Source: Pseudomonas japonica
GTDB taxonomy: Bacteria; Pseudomonadota; Gammaproteobacteria; Pseudomonadales; Pseudomonadaceae
Reading direction: 5' to 3'
DNA length: 64,000 bases
NCBI RefSeq assembly: GCF_900188455.1
Contig: NZ_FZOL01000003.1
Coordinates: 248,001 to 312,000, forward strand
Position 1 is the stretch's first letter. The number at the start of each line of letters is the position of its first letter. Position numbers and translations under genes: made by a program. Of the stretch, positions 18,194 to 27,477 are shown in pieces. The notes beneath the pieces were generated by a model. The model worked only from the letters and a program-made list of their open reading frames with translations. It was not told where the DNA came from and did no database searches.

Positions 18194-19357
18194 ATGCCGC
18201 AGTCCAACGCCGAAGGCGTCCGCAGTGCCGTATCCCGCGCCGTCGTCGCCGAGGAAGCCGCCCAGGACCTGGCCCGGCAACTGATGCACCCGCACCTGGG
18301 CTTCGTGCTGTTCTTCTGTTCCGCCGAATACGATCTGCCCGCCCTGGCCCAGGCCCTGCAGGACAGCTTCGGCGGCATCCGCCTGGCCGGCTGCACCAGC
18401 GCCGGCGAGATCACTCCGGAAGGCTACGGCCGTGGCTGCATCACCGCGCTGGGTTTCGACCACCGGCAGTTCTCCATCGCCGGCGAGCTGATCGCGCCGA
18501 TCCACGACTTCAGCCTGATCGATGCCCAGCGCTGCGTCGAACGCCTGATCAACGACTGCCGCGGCAACACCCTGGCGCCGATCAAGGGCCACAGTTTCGC
18601 TCTGACCCTGCTCGACGGCCTGTCCAGCCGCGAGGAAATGCTCCTCGCCGCGCTCAACGCCGCCCTCGGCGATATCCCCCATTTCGGCGGCTCGGCCGGT
18701 GACGACAACTACCTGCACCACACCCACGTCTACTACGACGGCGCTTTCCACAGCAGTGCCGCGGTGGTGCTGCTGGTCAATACCTGGCTGGATTTCGAGG
18801 TGTTCACCACCCACCACATCCAGCCCCGCGCGGAAAAACTCGTGGTGACCCGCGCCGACCGCACCCTGCGCCGGGTCTACGAACTCAACGCCGAGCCGGC
18901 CGCCCAGGAGTACGCCAACCTGATCGGCGTGCCGGTGGCCGAGATCGACCAGCGCACCTTCGCCGCCCACCCGCTGGCCGTGCGCATCAACGAGCGCTAC
19001 TACGTGCGGGCGATCCAGCAGGTCCACGACGATCTCAGCCTGAGCTTCTACTGCGCGGTGGAGAACGGCATCGTCCTCACCGCCATGCACCCGGGGCCCC
19101 TGGTGCCGAACCTGAACGCGCTGTTCGACGGGCTGTGCGAGCGCCTCGGCGCGCTGCTCCTGACCATCGGCTGCGACTGCTTCCTGCGCCGCCTGGAACT
19201 GGAAGACCGCCCGGAAAAGGGCGAGGTCGAGACGATCCTGCGCCAGCACGCGGTGGTGGGTTTCAACTCCTACGGAGAACAGTTCAATGGCATGCACATC
19301 AACCAGACCTTCACCGGCGTTGCCATCGGACGCTCCCGTGCCCGCCGATTCGACTGA
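18194..19357 (+). CDS. nosP: NosP, FIST-domain nitric-oxide sensor
   Basis: The 387-aa cytoplasmic protein has a FIST_N domain (about 30-220, with AGCTSAGEITPEGYG and HFGGSAGDDN) and a FIST_C domain (about 225-370, ending GFNSYGEQFNGMHINQTF). It lies directly before, and overlaps, a hybrid histidine kinase, exactly as PA1975 (NosP) lies before PA1976 (NahK). NosP binds NO through haem and inhibits NahK, which affects biofilm dispersal. Haem ligands cannot be picked from sequence. FIST proteins may also bind amino acids. Confidence 0.87.
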   Translation: MPQSNAEGVRSAVSRAVVAEEAAQDLARQLMHPHLGFVLFFCSAEYDLPALAQALQDSFGGIRLAGCTSAGEITPEGYGRGCITALGFDHRQFSIAGELIAPIHDFSLIDAQRCVERLINDCRGNTLAPIKGHSFALTLLDGLSSREEMLLAALNAALGDIPHFGGSAGDDNYLHHTHVYYDGAFHSSAAVVLLVNTWLDFEVFTTHHIQPRAEKLVVTRADRTLRRVYELNAEPAAQEYANLIGVPVAEIDQRTFAAHPLAVRINERYYVRAIQQVHDDLSLSFYCAVENGIVLTAMHPGPLVPNLNALFDGLCERLGALLLTIGCDCFLRRLELEDRPEKGEVETILRQHAVVGFNSYGEQFNGMHINQTFTGVAIGRSRARRFD

Positions 19358-21926
19358 AGCGCAGGCGCTGATCGAACGCCTGCGCCATGAGAACCACAAG
19401 CTCGGGCGGATCAACGCGGCGTTGATCGAGCGCCTGGAGTCCGGCGCGGCCCGTCCCGATGACTCCTATGCGGCGTTCCAGCATTCGGTGACCCTGGCCG
19501 AACAGGTGCGCGAGCGCACCGACGCGCTGAACCAGGCCATGGCCGAGCTGAAGGCCAGCAACCACCTGCTCAGCGACGCCCGGCTGCGCGCGGAAACCGC
19601 CCACCAGTACCTGGTGGACGCCATCGAGAGCATTTCCGACGCCTTCGTGCTGTTCGACCCGGACCTGCGCATCGTTCTGTTCAACCAGCGCTTCAAGGCG
19701 CTGTGGGCCAACAGCCGGATCCGCATCATCAGCGGCATGCACCTTTCGGAAGTGCGCCGGCTGATGCTGCGCACCGGTCTGTTCACCGAAGAACCGCGCA
19801 ATATCAACGACGAGAACCTGCTCTATCGCCTGCGCGACGGGCGCTGGCTGCAGGTCAGCGAACGCCCGACCCAGGGCGGCGGCCGGGTGGTGCTGCTGAC
19901 CGACATCACCGAGGTCAAGCACAGCGAGACCCAGCGCCGCGAGCAGGCGGTGGCGCAGAAGTCGCACCTGCTGCAGCGGGCGGTGGACAACCTGTCCCAG
20001 GGTGTGGCCATGGTCAATGCCGACGGCGTGCTGGAACTGTGGAACCGGCGCTTTCTCGAACTCAGCGGCCTGGCGCCGATCGCCGCGCACCGCCAGTTCG
20101 CCGATGTGATCGGCGACAGCGAGCTGTCCCTGCTGACCCCGGACACCCGCGATGGCAATGGCCGGCCCCTGCAGGAGCTGGAGCAGCGCCTGTATGACGG
20201 ACGCATGCTGGAGATCCGCACCCATCCGCTGCCCACCGGCGGTTTCGTCAATACCTTCACCGATATCACCGAACGCTATCAGCACGCCGAGGCCCTGAGT
20301 GAAAGCGAGCGCTGGATTCGCCTGATCACCGACCAGGTGCCAGCGCTGATCGCCTACCTGAATGCCGACCTGGTCTACGAGTTCACCAACAAGGTCTACG
20401 AACAGTGGTACTGCTGGCCGCACGAGGCCATGCTCGGCCAGCGCCTGCGCGACGTGCACAGCGCCGAGCATTACCGGCGCCTGGAAACCTATATCGCCCA
20501 GGCCCTGGCCGGGGAGAACGTGACCTTCGAATTCGCCGAGACCAACGCCCATGGCCAGGAGCGCTACATGCTGCGTTCCTACGTGCCGAATCGCCTGCCC
20601 AGCGGCGAGGTGGTCGGGATCTTCGTGCTGATCCGCGATATCACCGAGCGCCGGCGCACCGCCGAGGCGCTGCATCAGGCCTACCAGCACCTGGAACTGC
20701 GGGTGCGCGAACGCACCACCGAACTGACCCAGCTCAACCAGCAGCTGCTGCGCGAGATCGAGGAGCGGCGGCGGGTCGAGTCGCGGCTGCGCGATGCCAA
20801 GCAGGAAGCCGAACAGGCCAACCTGTCGAAGACCAAGTTCCTCGCCGCGGTCAGCCACGACCTGCTGCAGCCGCTGAACGCCGCACGCCTGTTCACCAGC
20901 GCCCTGCAGGAACAGAACGACAGCCCGACGCTGGTGCGCAACGTCAGCAACGCCCTCGACGACGTGGAGAGCCTGTTGGGTACCCTGGTCGATATCTCCA
21001 AGCTGGATGCCGGGGTGATCAAGGCCGATGTCGCCACCTTCGCGGTGGCCGACCTGCTCGACAACCTTGCCGCCGAATACGCCGCCACCGCCGCCAGCGA
21101 GGGCCTGCGCCTGAGCTACGTGCCCAGTCGGCTGCGGGTGCGCAGCGATATCCAGCTGTTGGCGCGGATCCTGCGCAACCTGCTCAGCAACGCCATTCGC
21201 TATACCCCCCAGGGCCGCCTGTTGCTGGGCTGCCGGCGGCGCGGCGCACGGGTGTGGATCGAGGTCTGGGACACCGGCATCGGTATCCCCGCTGACAAGC
21301 GCGAGGAAATCTTCCAGGAGTTCAAGCGCGGCGATTCGCAGCGTCCCGACCAGGACCGCGGACTGGGCCTGGGCCTGGCCATCGTCGAGAAGATCGCCGG
21401 GATCCTCGGCCACCGCATCCAGTTGCGTTCGACGCCGGGCAAGGGTTCGGTGTTCGCCATCGAGGTACCGCTGAGCCGTCAGGCCTCGCGGCCACAGGCA
21501 TCGCTGCCGGAGCCGATGGCCCTGGTCGAGCGCCTGGAGGGCGCGCGGATCTGGGTGCTGGACAACGACGCGGCGATCTGCGCCGGCATGCGCACCCTGC
21601 TGGAACAGTGGGGCTGTCGGGTCAGTACGGCATTGAACGAAGAAGACCTGGCCGGGCAGTTGCCGACGGACGAGGCGGGATTGCTGATCGTCGACTACCA
21701 CCTCGACCACGATCGCAATGGCCTGGAAGCGGTGGCGGCGATCAATGCGCGGCGACTTTCACCCCTGCCGGCCTTGATGATCACCGCCAACTACAGCAAC
21801 GAACTGAAGCAGCAGGTGCGTGAACTGGGCCATACCCTGATGCACAAGCCGGTGCGGCCGATGAAGCTCAAGGCCGCGATCAGCCACCTGCTGAAAAGCG
21901 AACTCAGCGCGGCAGGCGCCCGCTGA
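19338..21926 (+). CDS. nahK: NahK, hybrid sensor histidine kinase with PAS domains
   Basis: The 862-aa soluble kinase has, in order, a coiled-coil start, three PAS-like modules, a second coiled coil, HisKA with SHDLLQPLNAARLF (phospho-His), HATPase with the N box, DTGIGIP and GLGLGLAIVEK, and a C-terminal receiver (LIVDYHLDHD, MHKPVRPMKLK). Its partner is NosP. In P. aeruginosa this kinase feeds HptB and so the Gac/Rsm and c-di-GMP network. The start is uncertain: GTG 19338 (20-nt overlap with nosP) is chosen over ATG 19287, which would add 17 unconvincing residues. Confidence 0.87.
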   Translation: MPADSTEAQALIERLRHENHKLGRINAALIERLESGAARPDDSYAAFQHSVTLAEQVRERTDALNQAMAELKASNHLLSDARLRAETAHQYLVDAIESISDAFVLFDPDLRIVLFNQRFKALWANSRIRIISGMHLSEVRRLMLRTGLFTEEPRNINDENLLYRLRDGRWLQVSERPTQGGGRVVLLTDITEVKHSETQRREQAVAQKSHLLQRAVDNLSQGVAMVNADGVLELWNRRFLELSGLAPIAAHRQFADVIGDSELSLLTPDTRDGNGRPLQELEQRLYDGRMLEIRTHPLPTGGFVNTFTDITERYQHAEALSESERWIRLITDQVPALIAYLNADLVYEFTNKVYEQWYCWPHEAMLGQRLRDVHSAEHYRRLETYIAQALAGENVTFEFAETNAHGQERYMLRSYVPNRLPSGEVVGIFVLIRDITERRRTAEALHQAYQHLELRVRERTTELTQLNQQLLREIEERRRVESRLRDAKQEAEQANLSKTKFLAAVSHDLLQPLNAARLFTSALQEQNDSPTLVRNVSNALDDVESLLGTLVDISKLDAGVIKADVATFAVADLLDNLAAEYAATAASEGLRLSYVPSRLRVRSDIQLLARILRNLLSNAIRYTPQGRLLLGCRRRGARVWIEVWDTGIGIPADKREEIFQEFKRGDSQRPDQDRGLGLGLAIVEKIAGILGHRIQLRSTPGKGSVFAIEVPLSRQASRPQASLPEPMALVERLEGARIWVLDNDAAICAGMRTLLEQWGCRVSTALNEEDLAGQLPTDEAGLLIVDYHLDHDRNGLEAVAAINARRLSPLPALMITANYSNELKQQVRELGHTLMHKPVRPMKLKAAISHLLKSELSAAGAR

Positions 21927-22910
21927 CGAAGTGCGCGACATCGTTGAAGCCGTGGGTCGAGGCATGGCCCGGGGTGACCAGCGAATCGATGAAGGCTTCG
22001 TCCTCGGCGCTGATCTTCACCTCCAGCGCGCCGCCGTAGGTGTCCCACTGCGCCTCGGTGCGCGGGCCGACGATGGCCGAGCTGACCAGTTGGTGGTGAG
22101 CACCCAGGCGATGGCGAATTCGACCATGCCGACACCCTTGGCCTCGGTCCAGGCGTGGATCTTCTGGGCGATGGCCAGGGACTCGGCGCGCCATTCCACT
22201 TCGAGGATGCGCTTGTCCTGGCGCGCGGCGCGGCTGCCGGCCTCGGGTTCGGCGTTGGGCGCGTACTTGCCGCTGAGCACGCCGCGGGCCAGCGGGCTGA
22301 ACGGCACCACGCCGAGGCCGTGAGCGGCGGCGGCGGTCAATTGCTCGGTCTCGACCTGGCGGTTGACGATGTTGTACAGCGGCTGGCTGACCACCGGCTT
22401 GGGGATGCCCAGGCGTTCGGCCAGGTTGCAGATCTCGGCGATGCGCCAGCCGCGGAAGTTGGACACGCCCCAATGGCGGATCTTGCCCTGGCGCAGCAGC
22501 TCGCCGATCGCCGAGACGGTGATGTCCAGCGGCGTGGCGTGGTCTTCGCGGTGCAGGTAATAGATGTCGATGTAGTCGGTACCGAGGCGGGTCAGGCTGG
22601 CCTCGATGGCGTTGAAGATATGCTTGCGCGACAGCCCGCTGCGGTTCGGCACACCGTCCACCGGGCCGTAGCCGACCTTGCTGGCGAGAATCCAGTCGTG
22701 GCGGTGGGGGGCGATGCCTTCGCCGACGATCTCTTCCGAGCGGCCGGCGTTGTAGACGTCCGCCGTATCGATGAAGTTGATGCCCTGGTCCCAGGCCTTG
22801 TCGATGATGCGCAGCGAGTCTTCGGTGCTGGTCTGTTCGCCGAACATCATGCTGCCCAGGGTCAGGGCGGACACTTGCAGGCCACTGCGGCCCAGAGGAC
22901 GGTAGATCAT
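21904..22910 (-). pseudogene. Aldo/keto reductase with a frameshift near the C-terminus
   Basis: From ATG 22910 the frame gives a normal AKR: PLGRSGLQVSALTLGSM, FIDTADVYNAGRSEEIVG, Lys in the ILASKVGYG strand and YLHREDH. At about 22088 the frame breaks; the expected continuation (QLVSSAIVGPRTEAQWD and so on to 21904) is in the next frame. One base looks lost at AACTGG, where AACCTGG would restore the frame. The total span of 1007 nt is one short of a 335-residue AKR. In the broken frame the protein ends at 22017 with a basic nonsense tail. This is either a true recent pseudogene or a sequencing error. Its 3' end overlaps the nahK 3' end tail to tail. Confidence 0.75.
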
Positions 22911-22978
22911 GAGCGGAAGTCCCTTCGCGATAGGTGAAGGGACTCTTGTACAGGGGGAAAAGGGGACAACGCAATCAT

Positions 22979-23251
22979 TGCGACACGCTGCGCGCGGTGT
23001 TCTCTCGTACTGCGACACGCTGCGCGCGGCGTGCTCTCGTGCCGCCCCCCCCCCGCGTAGGAGCGCGGCTTGCCCGCGAAAGGATCGCGCAGCGGTCCCG
23101 GATCGGCAGCGACTCCGTCTGGCCTGCTTCGCAGGCCTTCGCGGGCAAGCCACGCTCCTACGAGAGCAAGTCGCGCGTAGCATGTCGCGGTACGAGAGCA
23201 AGTCGCGCGCAGCGTGTCGTGGTACGAGAGCACGCCGCGTGCAGCGTGGGG
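22979..23251. repeat. REP element flanked by inverted 32-bp repeats
   Basis: A REP palindrome (23057-23161, GTAGGAGC to GCTCCTAC) sits between two direct copies of a roughly 32-bp unit, TGCGACACGCTGCGCGCGG plus CTCTCGTAC (22979-23010 and 23011-23042), and three copies in the opposite orientation (23159-23190, 23191-23222 and 23223-23251). A run of ten C (23045-23054) lies at the left junction. There are no spacers, so it is not a CRISPR. It fills the 346-bp gap between the reductase and the transporter. Confidence 0.8.
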
Positions 23252-23256
23252 CCAGG

Positions 23257-24582
23257 TCAGGCGCTGGCGGTCAGTCCGCGTGCCTGCCGGGAAACCCGCA
23301 ACGCCACCACACTGCCCACCACGATCAACCCCGCCAGCGAATACAGCGCCGCATCGGTCGACCCGGTCTGGTCCTTGATGAAGCCCACCAGGTACGGGCT
23401 GAGGAAACCGGCCATCTGCCCGACCGAGTTGATGATCGCCAGGCCGGCCACGGCGGTGCCGGCGCTGAGCAGGGCAGTGGGCATCGGCCAGAACATCGGC
23501 AGGCCGGTGAGGGCACCCATGGTGGCGATGCTCAGGCCGAGGATGGCGATCACCGGGCTGTGGGCGAAGTTCACCGCGATCAGCAGACCGATCGCCCCCA
23601 TCAGCATCGGCACCACGAGGTGCCAGCGGCGCTCGTTGCACAGGTCCGCGGAACGTCCCACCAGCAGCATGAATACACCAGCCAGCAGATAGGGAATGGC
23701 GCTCAGCCAGCCGATCAGCAGGGCATCGCTGAAACCGAGGTTCTTGATGATCGACGGCAGCCAGAAGTTGATCGCGTAGACCCCGCTCTGGATGCAGAAG
23801 TAGACGAAACCGAAGGTCCAGATCAGCGGGTTGCGCAGCACCGAGAGCAGGCCGTCGCTGACCGTCGCCGGCTTGCTCGCCGCGTCGGCGCGCAGGTCGC
23901 TGGCGATCGCTTCGCGCTGCGCCGCGTTCAGCCAGGCCGCCTTGGCGTAGCCGTCGCTGAGCAGGAACACCGCCATGCAGCCCAGTACCACGGTGGGCAG
24001 GCCCTGGATCAGGAACATCCACTGCCAGCCGGCGAGACCGCCCTGGCCGGCGGCGAAGTGGTTGAGGATCCAGCCGGAGAACGGCCCGCCGAGCAGGCCG
24101 GAAACCGGGATCGCCGACATGAACAGGGCCATGATCCGTCCACGGCGGTTGGCCGGGAACCACTGCGAGAGGTACAGCACGATGCCGGGGAAGAAACCGG
24201 CCTCGGCGGCACCGGTGAACAGGCGCAGCACGTAGAACTGGGTCGGCGTGGTGACGAACAGCAGGCAGGTCGACAGCGTGCCCCAGGTGATCATCATCAC
24301 TGCGATCCAGCGCCGCGGCCCGAAGCGGTTCAGCGCCAGGTTGCTGGGCAGGCCGCAGAGCACGTAGCCGATGAAGAAGATCCCGGCGCCGAGTCCGTAG
24401 ATGGTTTCGCTGAAGTTCAGGGCGTCGAGCATCTGCAACTTGGCGAAGCCGACGTTGACCCGATCGAGGTAGTTGAACAGATAGCAGACGAAAATGAACG
24501 GAATCAGCCGCAGAGTGATGCGCCGGTACAGCGCATCGCGGTCGATGCCGTGGCCTTGGTCAGGGGCAGGGCTGGATGACAT
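23257..24582 (-). CDS. MFS transporter, anion:cation symporter type
   Basis: The 441-aa protein has 12 predicted membrane segments. It carries the ACS-family signature FNYLDRVNVGFAKLQM in helix 1 and GAAEAGFFPGIVLYLSQWFP after helix 4, as in phthalate, D-galactonate and glucarate transporters. The start is at ATG 24582. It diverges across 160 bp from a CdaR-type regulator, which suggests uptake of a sugar acid (glycerate, glucarate or galactarate type) under CdaR control. No catabolic gene for such acids is next to it, so the substrate remains open. Confidence 0.85.
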   Translation of the reverse strand: MSSSPAPDQGHGIDRDALYRRITLRLIPFIFVCYLFNYLDRVNVGFAKLQMLDALNFSETIYGLGAGIFFIGYVLCGLPSNLALNRFGPRRWIAVMMITWGTLSTCLLFVTTPTQFYVLRLFTGAAEAGFFPGIVLYLSQWFPANRRGRIMALFMSAIPVSGLLGGPFSGWILNHFAAGQGGLAGWQWMFLIQGLPTVVLGCMAVFLLSDGYAKAAWLNAAQREAIASDLRADAASKPATVSDGLLSVLRNPLIWTFGFVYFCIQSGVYAINFWLPSIIKNLGFSDALLIGWLSAIPYLLAGVFMLLVGRSADLCNERRWHLVVPMLMGAIGLLIAVNFAHSPVIAILGLSIATMGALTGLPMFWPMPTALLSAGTAVAGLAIINSVGQMAGFLSPYLVGFIKDQTGSTDAALYSLAGLIVVGSVVALRVSRQARGLTASA

Positions 24583-24742
24583 GATTCTCTCTCTGTTGTT
24601 ATGGTTGTGCGGCATCCCGCGTCGAGGCGGGCGCTGGTGAAAAGTCTCGGCGAGCAGGCGATGCCTGTCTTTGTGCCGTTGCACGGCATTTTCGTCGTGC
24701 GTTTGTGCTGCCGCCCAACCCCTGGGCCTTCAAGGAAACCCC

Positions 24743-25861
24743 ATGTTCGAGCTGGATCATGACCTGGCGCAGGATATCGTCGACCGGGCGATGGCCATTC
24801 TGCCCTACAACGTCAACGTCATGGACAGCCAGGGCCTGATCCTCGGCAGCGGCGAGACGCAGCGCATCAATACCCGCCACGAGGGCGCGCAGTTGGTGCT
24901 GGCCAACGAGCGCATCGTCGAGATCGACGAGGAGGCTGCGAAATGCCTCAAGGGCGTGCAGCCCGGGGTCAATCTGCCGCTGCTGCTGGACGGCCGGCTG
25001 ATCGGCGTGCTCGGCATCACCGGCGATCCCGGGCAGTTGCGGACCTACGCCGAACTGGTGCGGATGACCGCGGAAATGCTCCTGGCCCAGCGTCACCTGC
25101 AGGTCGAGCAGCAGTGGCGGCGGCAACGCTGCGACGACCTGCTGGCCTTGCTCCTGGGCGGCAGCGGCGATGCCCCGCGGCTGGTGGACGAAGCCCGGCA
25201 ACTGGGGCTCAAGCCGCAACTGGCGCGGGTGCCGTGCCTGTTCGAACTGGACGAGGGGCAGGGGGCCGAGGCCCTCTCGGTATGGCTGATGCAGCGCTAT
25301 CCGGACAGCTGGTGCGTCAGCCCGGCGCGTCAGTCGCTGCTCTGGTGCCGCCCGAGCAGCCTGGCCCTGGACGAAGCCAGGCTGCTGGACAAGCTGGAGA
25401 CCCAGGGCTGGCGGGTCCAGCGCCTGGCGCTGGGTGGCACGGCCGAGGGCGTGGACAAGCTGCGCCGCGGCTATCGGCGGGTGCGCGACCTGCTGGCCTA
25501 TGGTCGCGAAGTGCTGCCCGAGCAGCGTCTGCTGACCCTGGCCCGCTACCGCTTGCCGGCGTTGCTCTGGCGGCACCGCCAGGACGATGCGCTGGACGAG
25601 TTGCTGGAACCCTTGCAGCGGATCCGCGCCAAGGATGTCAGCGGTCAGTTGCTCGCGACCCTGCGCGCCTGGTGCAGTCACGACGGGCAGAGCCAGGCCT
25701 GTGCCGAGGCGCTGGGGATCCATCGCAACAGCCTGCGCTATCGCCTGGAGCGGATCGGCGAGCTCAGCGGGGTCGACCCGCTGCGCCTGGAAGGCATGCT
25801 GAGCCTGTACCTGGGCTTGCAACTGCTACCGGCGGAGCCGGCCGGGAACGCTCGCGCCTGA
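24743..25861 (+). CDS. cdaR: CdaR-type sugar-diacid regulator
   Basis: The 372-aa protein has an N-terminal sugar-diacid recognition domain (about 1-135; NVNVMDSQGLILGSGE, LDGRLIGVLGITGDP), a degenerate middle domain and a C-terminal PucR-type helix-turn-helix (ACAEALGIHRNSLRYRLERI). AAGGAAA precedes ATG 24743. In Escherichia coli CdaR activates glucarate, galactarate and glycerate genes when bound to the acid. The divergent MFS gene is the obvious target. Confidence 0.87.
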   Translation: MFELDHDLAQDIVDRAMAILPYNVNVMDSQGLILGSGETQRINTRHEGAQLVLANERIVEIDEEAAKCLKGVQPGVNLPLLLDGRLIGVLGITGDPGQLRTYAELVRMTAEMLLAQRHLQVEQQWRRQRCDDLLALLLGGSGDAPRLVDEARQLGLKPQLARVPCLFELDEGQGAEALSVWLMQRYPDSWCVSPARQSLLWCRPSSLALDEARLLDKLETQGWRVQRLALGGTAEGVDKLRRGYRRVRDLLAYGREVLPEQRLLTLARYRLPALLWRHRQDDALDELLEPLQRIRAKDVSGQLLATLRAWCSHDGQSQACAEALGIHRNSLRYRLERIGELSGVDPLRLEGMLSLYLGLQLLPAEPAGNARA

Positions 25862-25908
25862 GCGCTGGCAAGCCGCCTCGGGCAACGTTCCCCACCCGCG
25901 CCGGGTGA

Positions 25909-26655
25909 TCACTTCTCGACCAGCGCGCGCAATGCCGTCTTCGCTTCCGGGGTCCGCAGGCACTCGATGAAGCGGCGGCTTTCCTCCTCGACCACATTCG
26001 CCAGGGCCTCGCGATCAGGCGCCTTGAGCAGTTGCTTGCTGATCCGCAGTGCTTCCCGCGGCATGCGCTGCAGGCGCCTGGCCAGGTCATGCGCGGCGTT
26101 CAGGCACGCCTCGCCATCCTCGTGCAGTTCGTTGGCCAGCCCCCATTGCACGGCCTGTTCGCCGCTCAGGGCGTCGTTGGCCAGCAGCAGGCGAGCGGCC
26201 CGCACATGCCCGAGCAGGCGCGGCAACAACAGGCTGGAGCCGAACTCGGGGCACAGCCCCAGCGGCACGAACGGCATCCTCAGCTTGGCACCGCGCGAGA
26301 CCAGGACCTGGTCGCAGTGCAGCAGCAAGGTGGTGCCGATGCCGATCGCCGGGCCGTTGACCGCCGCGATCAGCGGCTTCTCCAGTCCCAGCACCACGCG
26401 CATCATGCGGAACACCGGGTGGTCGCGATCCTCTGGCGGATGTTCGAGGAAGTCATGCAGATCATTGCCGGCGCTGAAGCAGGCGGGGCCGCCGCTGAGC
26501 AGGATCACCTCGACCCGTGGATCCTGGTCCGCCGCCGTCAGGGCCTCGCCCAGTTGGCGGTACATGGCGCTGTTGAGGGCATTGAGTTTGTCGGGGCGGT
26601 TGAAGGTCAGGGTCAGCAGGCCCTGGTCCAGGGTGTGCAGAATCAGGTCGTTCAT
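25909..26655 (-). CDS. Enoyl-CoA hydratase/isomerase family protein
   Basis: The 248-aa crotonase has FSAGNDLHDF and NGPAIGIGTTLLLHCD as the oxyanion-hole parts, and LGLCPEFGSSLLLPRLLG with a single acidic residue. That pattern is commoner in delta3,delta2-enoyl-CoA isomerases than in hydratases. The start is ATG 26655. It diverges from the TetR-type regulator across about 105 bp containing a candidate operator, so it is probably repressed by it. The substrate is unknown. Confidence 0.8.
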   Translation of the reverse strand: MNDLILHTLDQGLLTLTFNRPDKLNALNSAMYRQLGEALTAADQDPRVEVILLSGGPACFSAGNDLHDFLEHPPEDRDHPVFRMMRVVLGLEKPLIAAVNGPAIGIGTTLLLHCDQVLVSRGAKLRMPFVPLGLCPEFGSSLLLPRLLGHVRAARLLLANDALSGEQAVQWGLANELHEDGEACLNAAHDLARRLQRMPREALRISKQLLKAPDREALANVVEEESRRFIECLRTPEAKTALRALVEK

Positions 26656-26721
26656 GGCAACTGCTTCTTGTCGTTGTCGGGAGGGCAATGCGCCGACGGT
26701 TTATCACGGGGGTCGCCTTGC

Positions 26722-26735
26722 TGTACAGTCGTTCA
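26722..26735. promoter_or_regulatory. Candidate TetR operator, site 1
   Basis: TGTACAGTCGTTCA matches the palindrome TGAACGNNCGTTCA with two mismatches in the left half. It lies between the divergent hydratase and regulator genes, and similar sites occur at 27404 and 33101. Confidence 0.45.
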
Positions 26736-26761
26736 GTCCAACATAACAACGAGAAATGCCG

Positions 26762-27406
26762 ATGAATCAGGAAGCCCGCTATCAACGCATGCTGCCGCAA
26801 GATCGCAAGGCCAACCTGGTCGAGGCGACCCTGGCCTGTCTCAAGCGCCATGGCTTCCAGGGGGCATCGATCCGCAAGATCTCCGCGGAGGCCGGGGTCT
26901 CGGTCGGGCTGATCAGCCATCACTACTCGGGCAAGGACGAACTGGTGGCCGAGGCCTACCTGGCGGTGACCGGACGGGTCATGAGTCTGCTGCGCGAGGC
27001 CATGGACCAGGCCGCGCCGAATGCCCGCGAGCGTTTGTCGGCATTCTTCCGGGCCTCGTTCTGCGAGGACCTGCTCGACCCGCAGCTGCTTGACGCCTGG
27101 CTGGCGTTCTGGGGCGCGGTGAAGACCGCCGAGGCGATCAATCAGGTCCACGATCATTCCTATGGCGAATACCGCAACACCCTGAGCCGCGTCCTCGGCC
27201 AACTGGCCAGCGAAGAAGGCTGGGAGGACTTCGACGCCGATCTCGCGGCCATCAGCCTGAGCGCCTTGCTCGACGGCCTGTGGCTGGAGTCGGGGCTCAA
27301 TCCCGGAACCTTCACCCGCGAACAGGGCGTGCAGATCTGCGAGGCCTGGGTCGATGGCCTGCAGGCCGGGGGACGGCAGCGTTTCCGCCGCGTCGAGGGC
27401 TGTTGA
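26762..27406 (+). CDS. TetR/BetI-type transcriptional regulator
   Basis: The 214-aa protein has an N-terminal TetR helix-turn-helix (ANLVEATLACLKRHGFQG, IRKISAEAGVSVGLISHHY) and a BetI-like C-terminal ligand domain. ATG 26762 has GAGA at suitable spacing; an in-frame ATG at 26756 is too close to it. The gene position corresponds to the regulator beside aruR in P. aeruginosa (PA4984). Candidate operators lie before it, at its own stop codon (upstream of aruR) and before the catabolic operon, so it may repress both neighbours and the aru region. The ligand is unknown. Confidence 0.82.
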   Translation: MNQEARYQRMLPQDRKANLVEATLACLKRHGFQGASIRKISAEAGVSVGLISHHYSGKDELVAEAYLAVTGRVMSLLREAMDQAAPNARERLSAFFRASFCEDLLDPQLLDAWLAFWGAVKTAEAINQVHDHSYGEYRNTLSRVLGQLASEEGWEDFDADLAAISLSALLDGLWLESGLNPGTFTREQGVQICEAWVDGLQAGGRQRFRRVEGC

Positions 27407-27417
27407 TCGTTCGTTCA
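27404..27417. promoter_or_regulatory. Candidate TetR operator, site 2
   Basis: TGATCGTTCGTTCA differs from TGAACGNNCGTTCA at one position. It starts in the stop codon of the regulator and lies 61 bp before the aruR start, so it could control the two-component operon. Confidence 0.5.
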
Positions 27418-27477
27418 GTAGCGAGTACGCTGCCTGCGCGTGTCAATGTCCAACAGCCATAACAAGAGACAACCGCA

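Noticed and set aside
22979..23251. CRISPR array
   Set aside because: The 32-bp units abut without unique spacers and change orientation across a REP core, and no cas gene is near.
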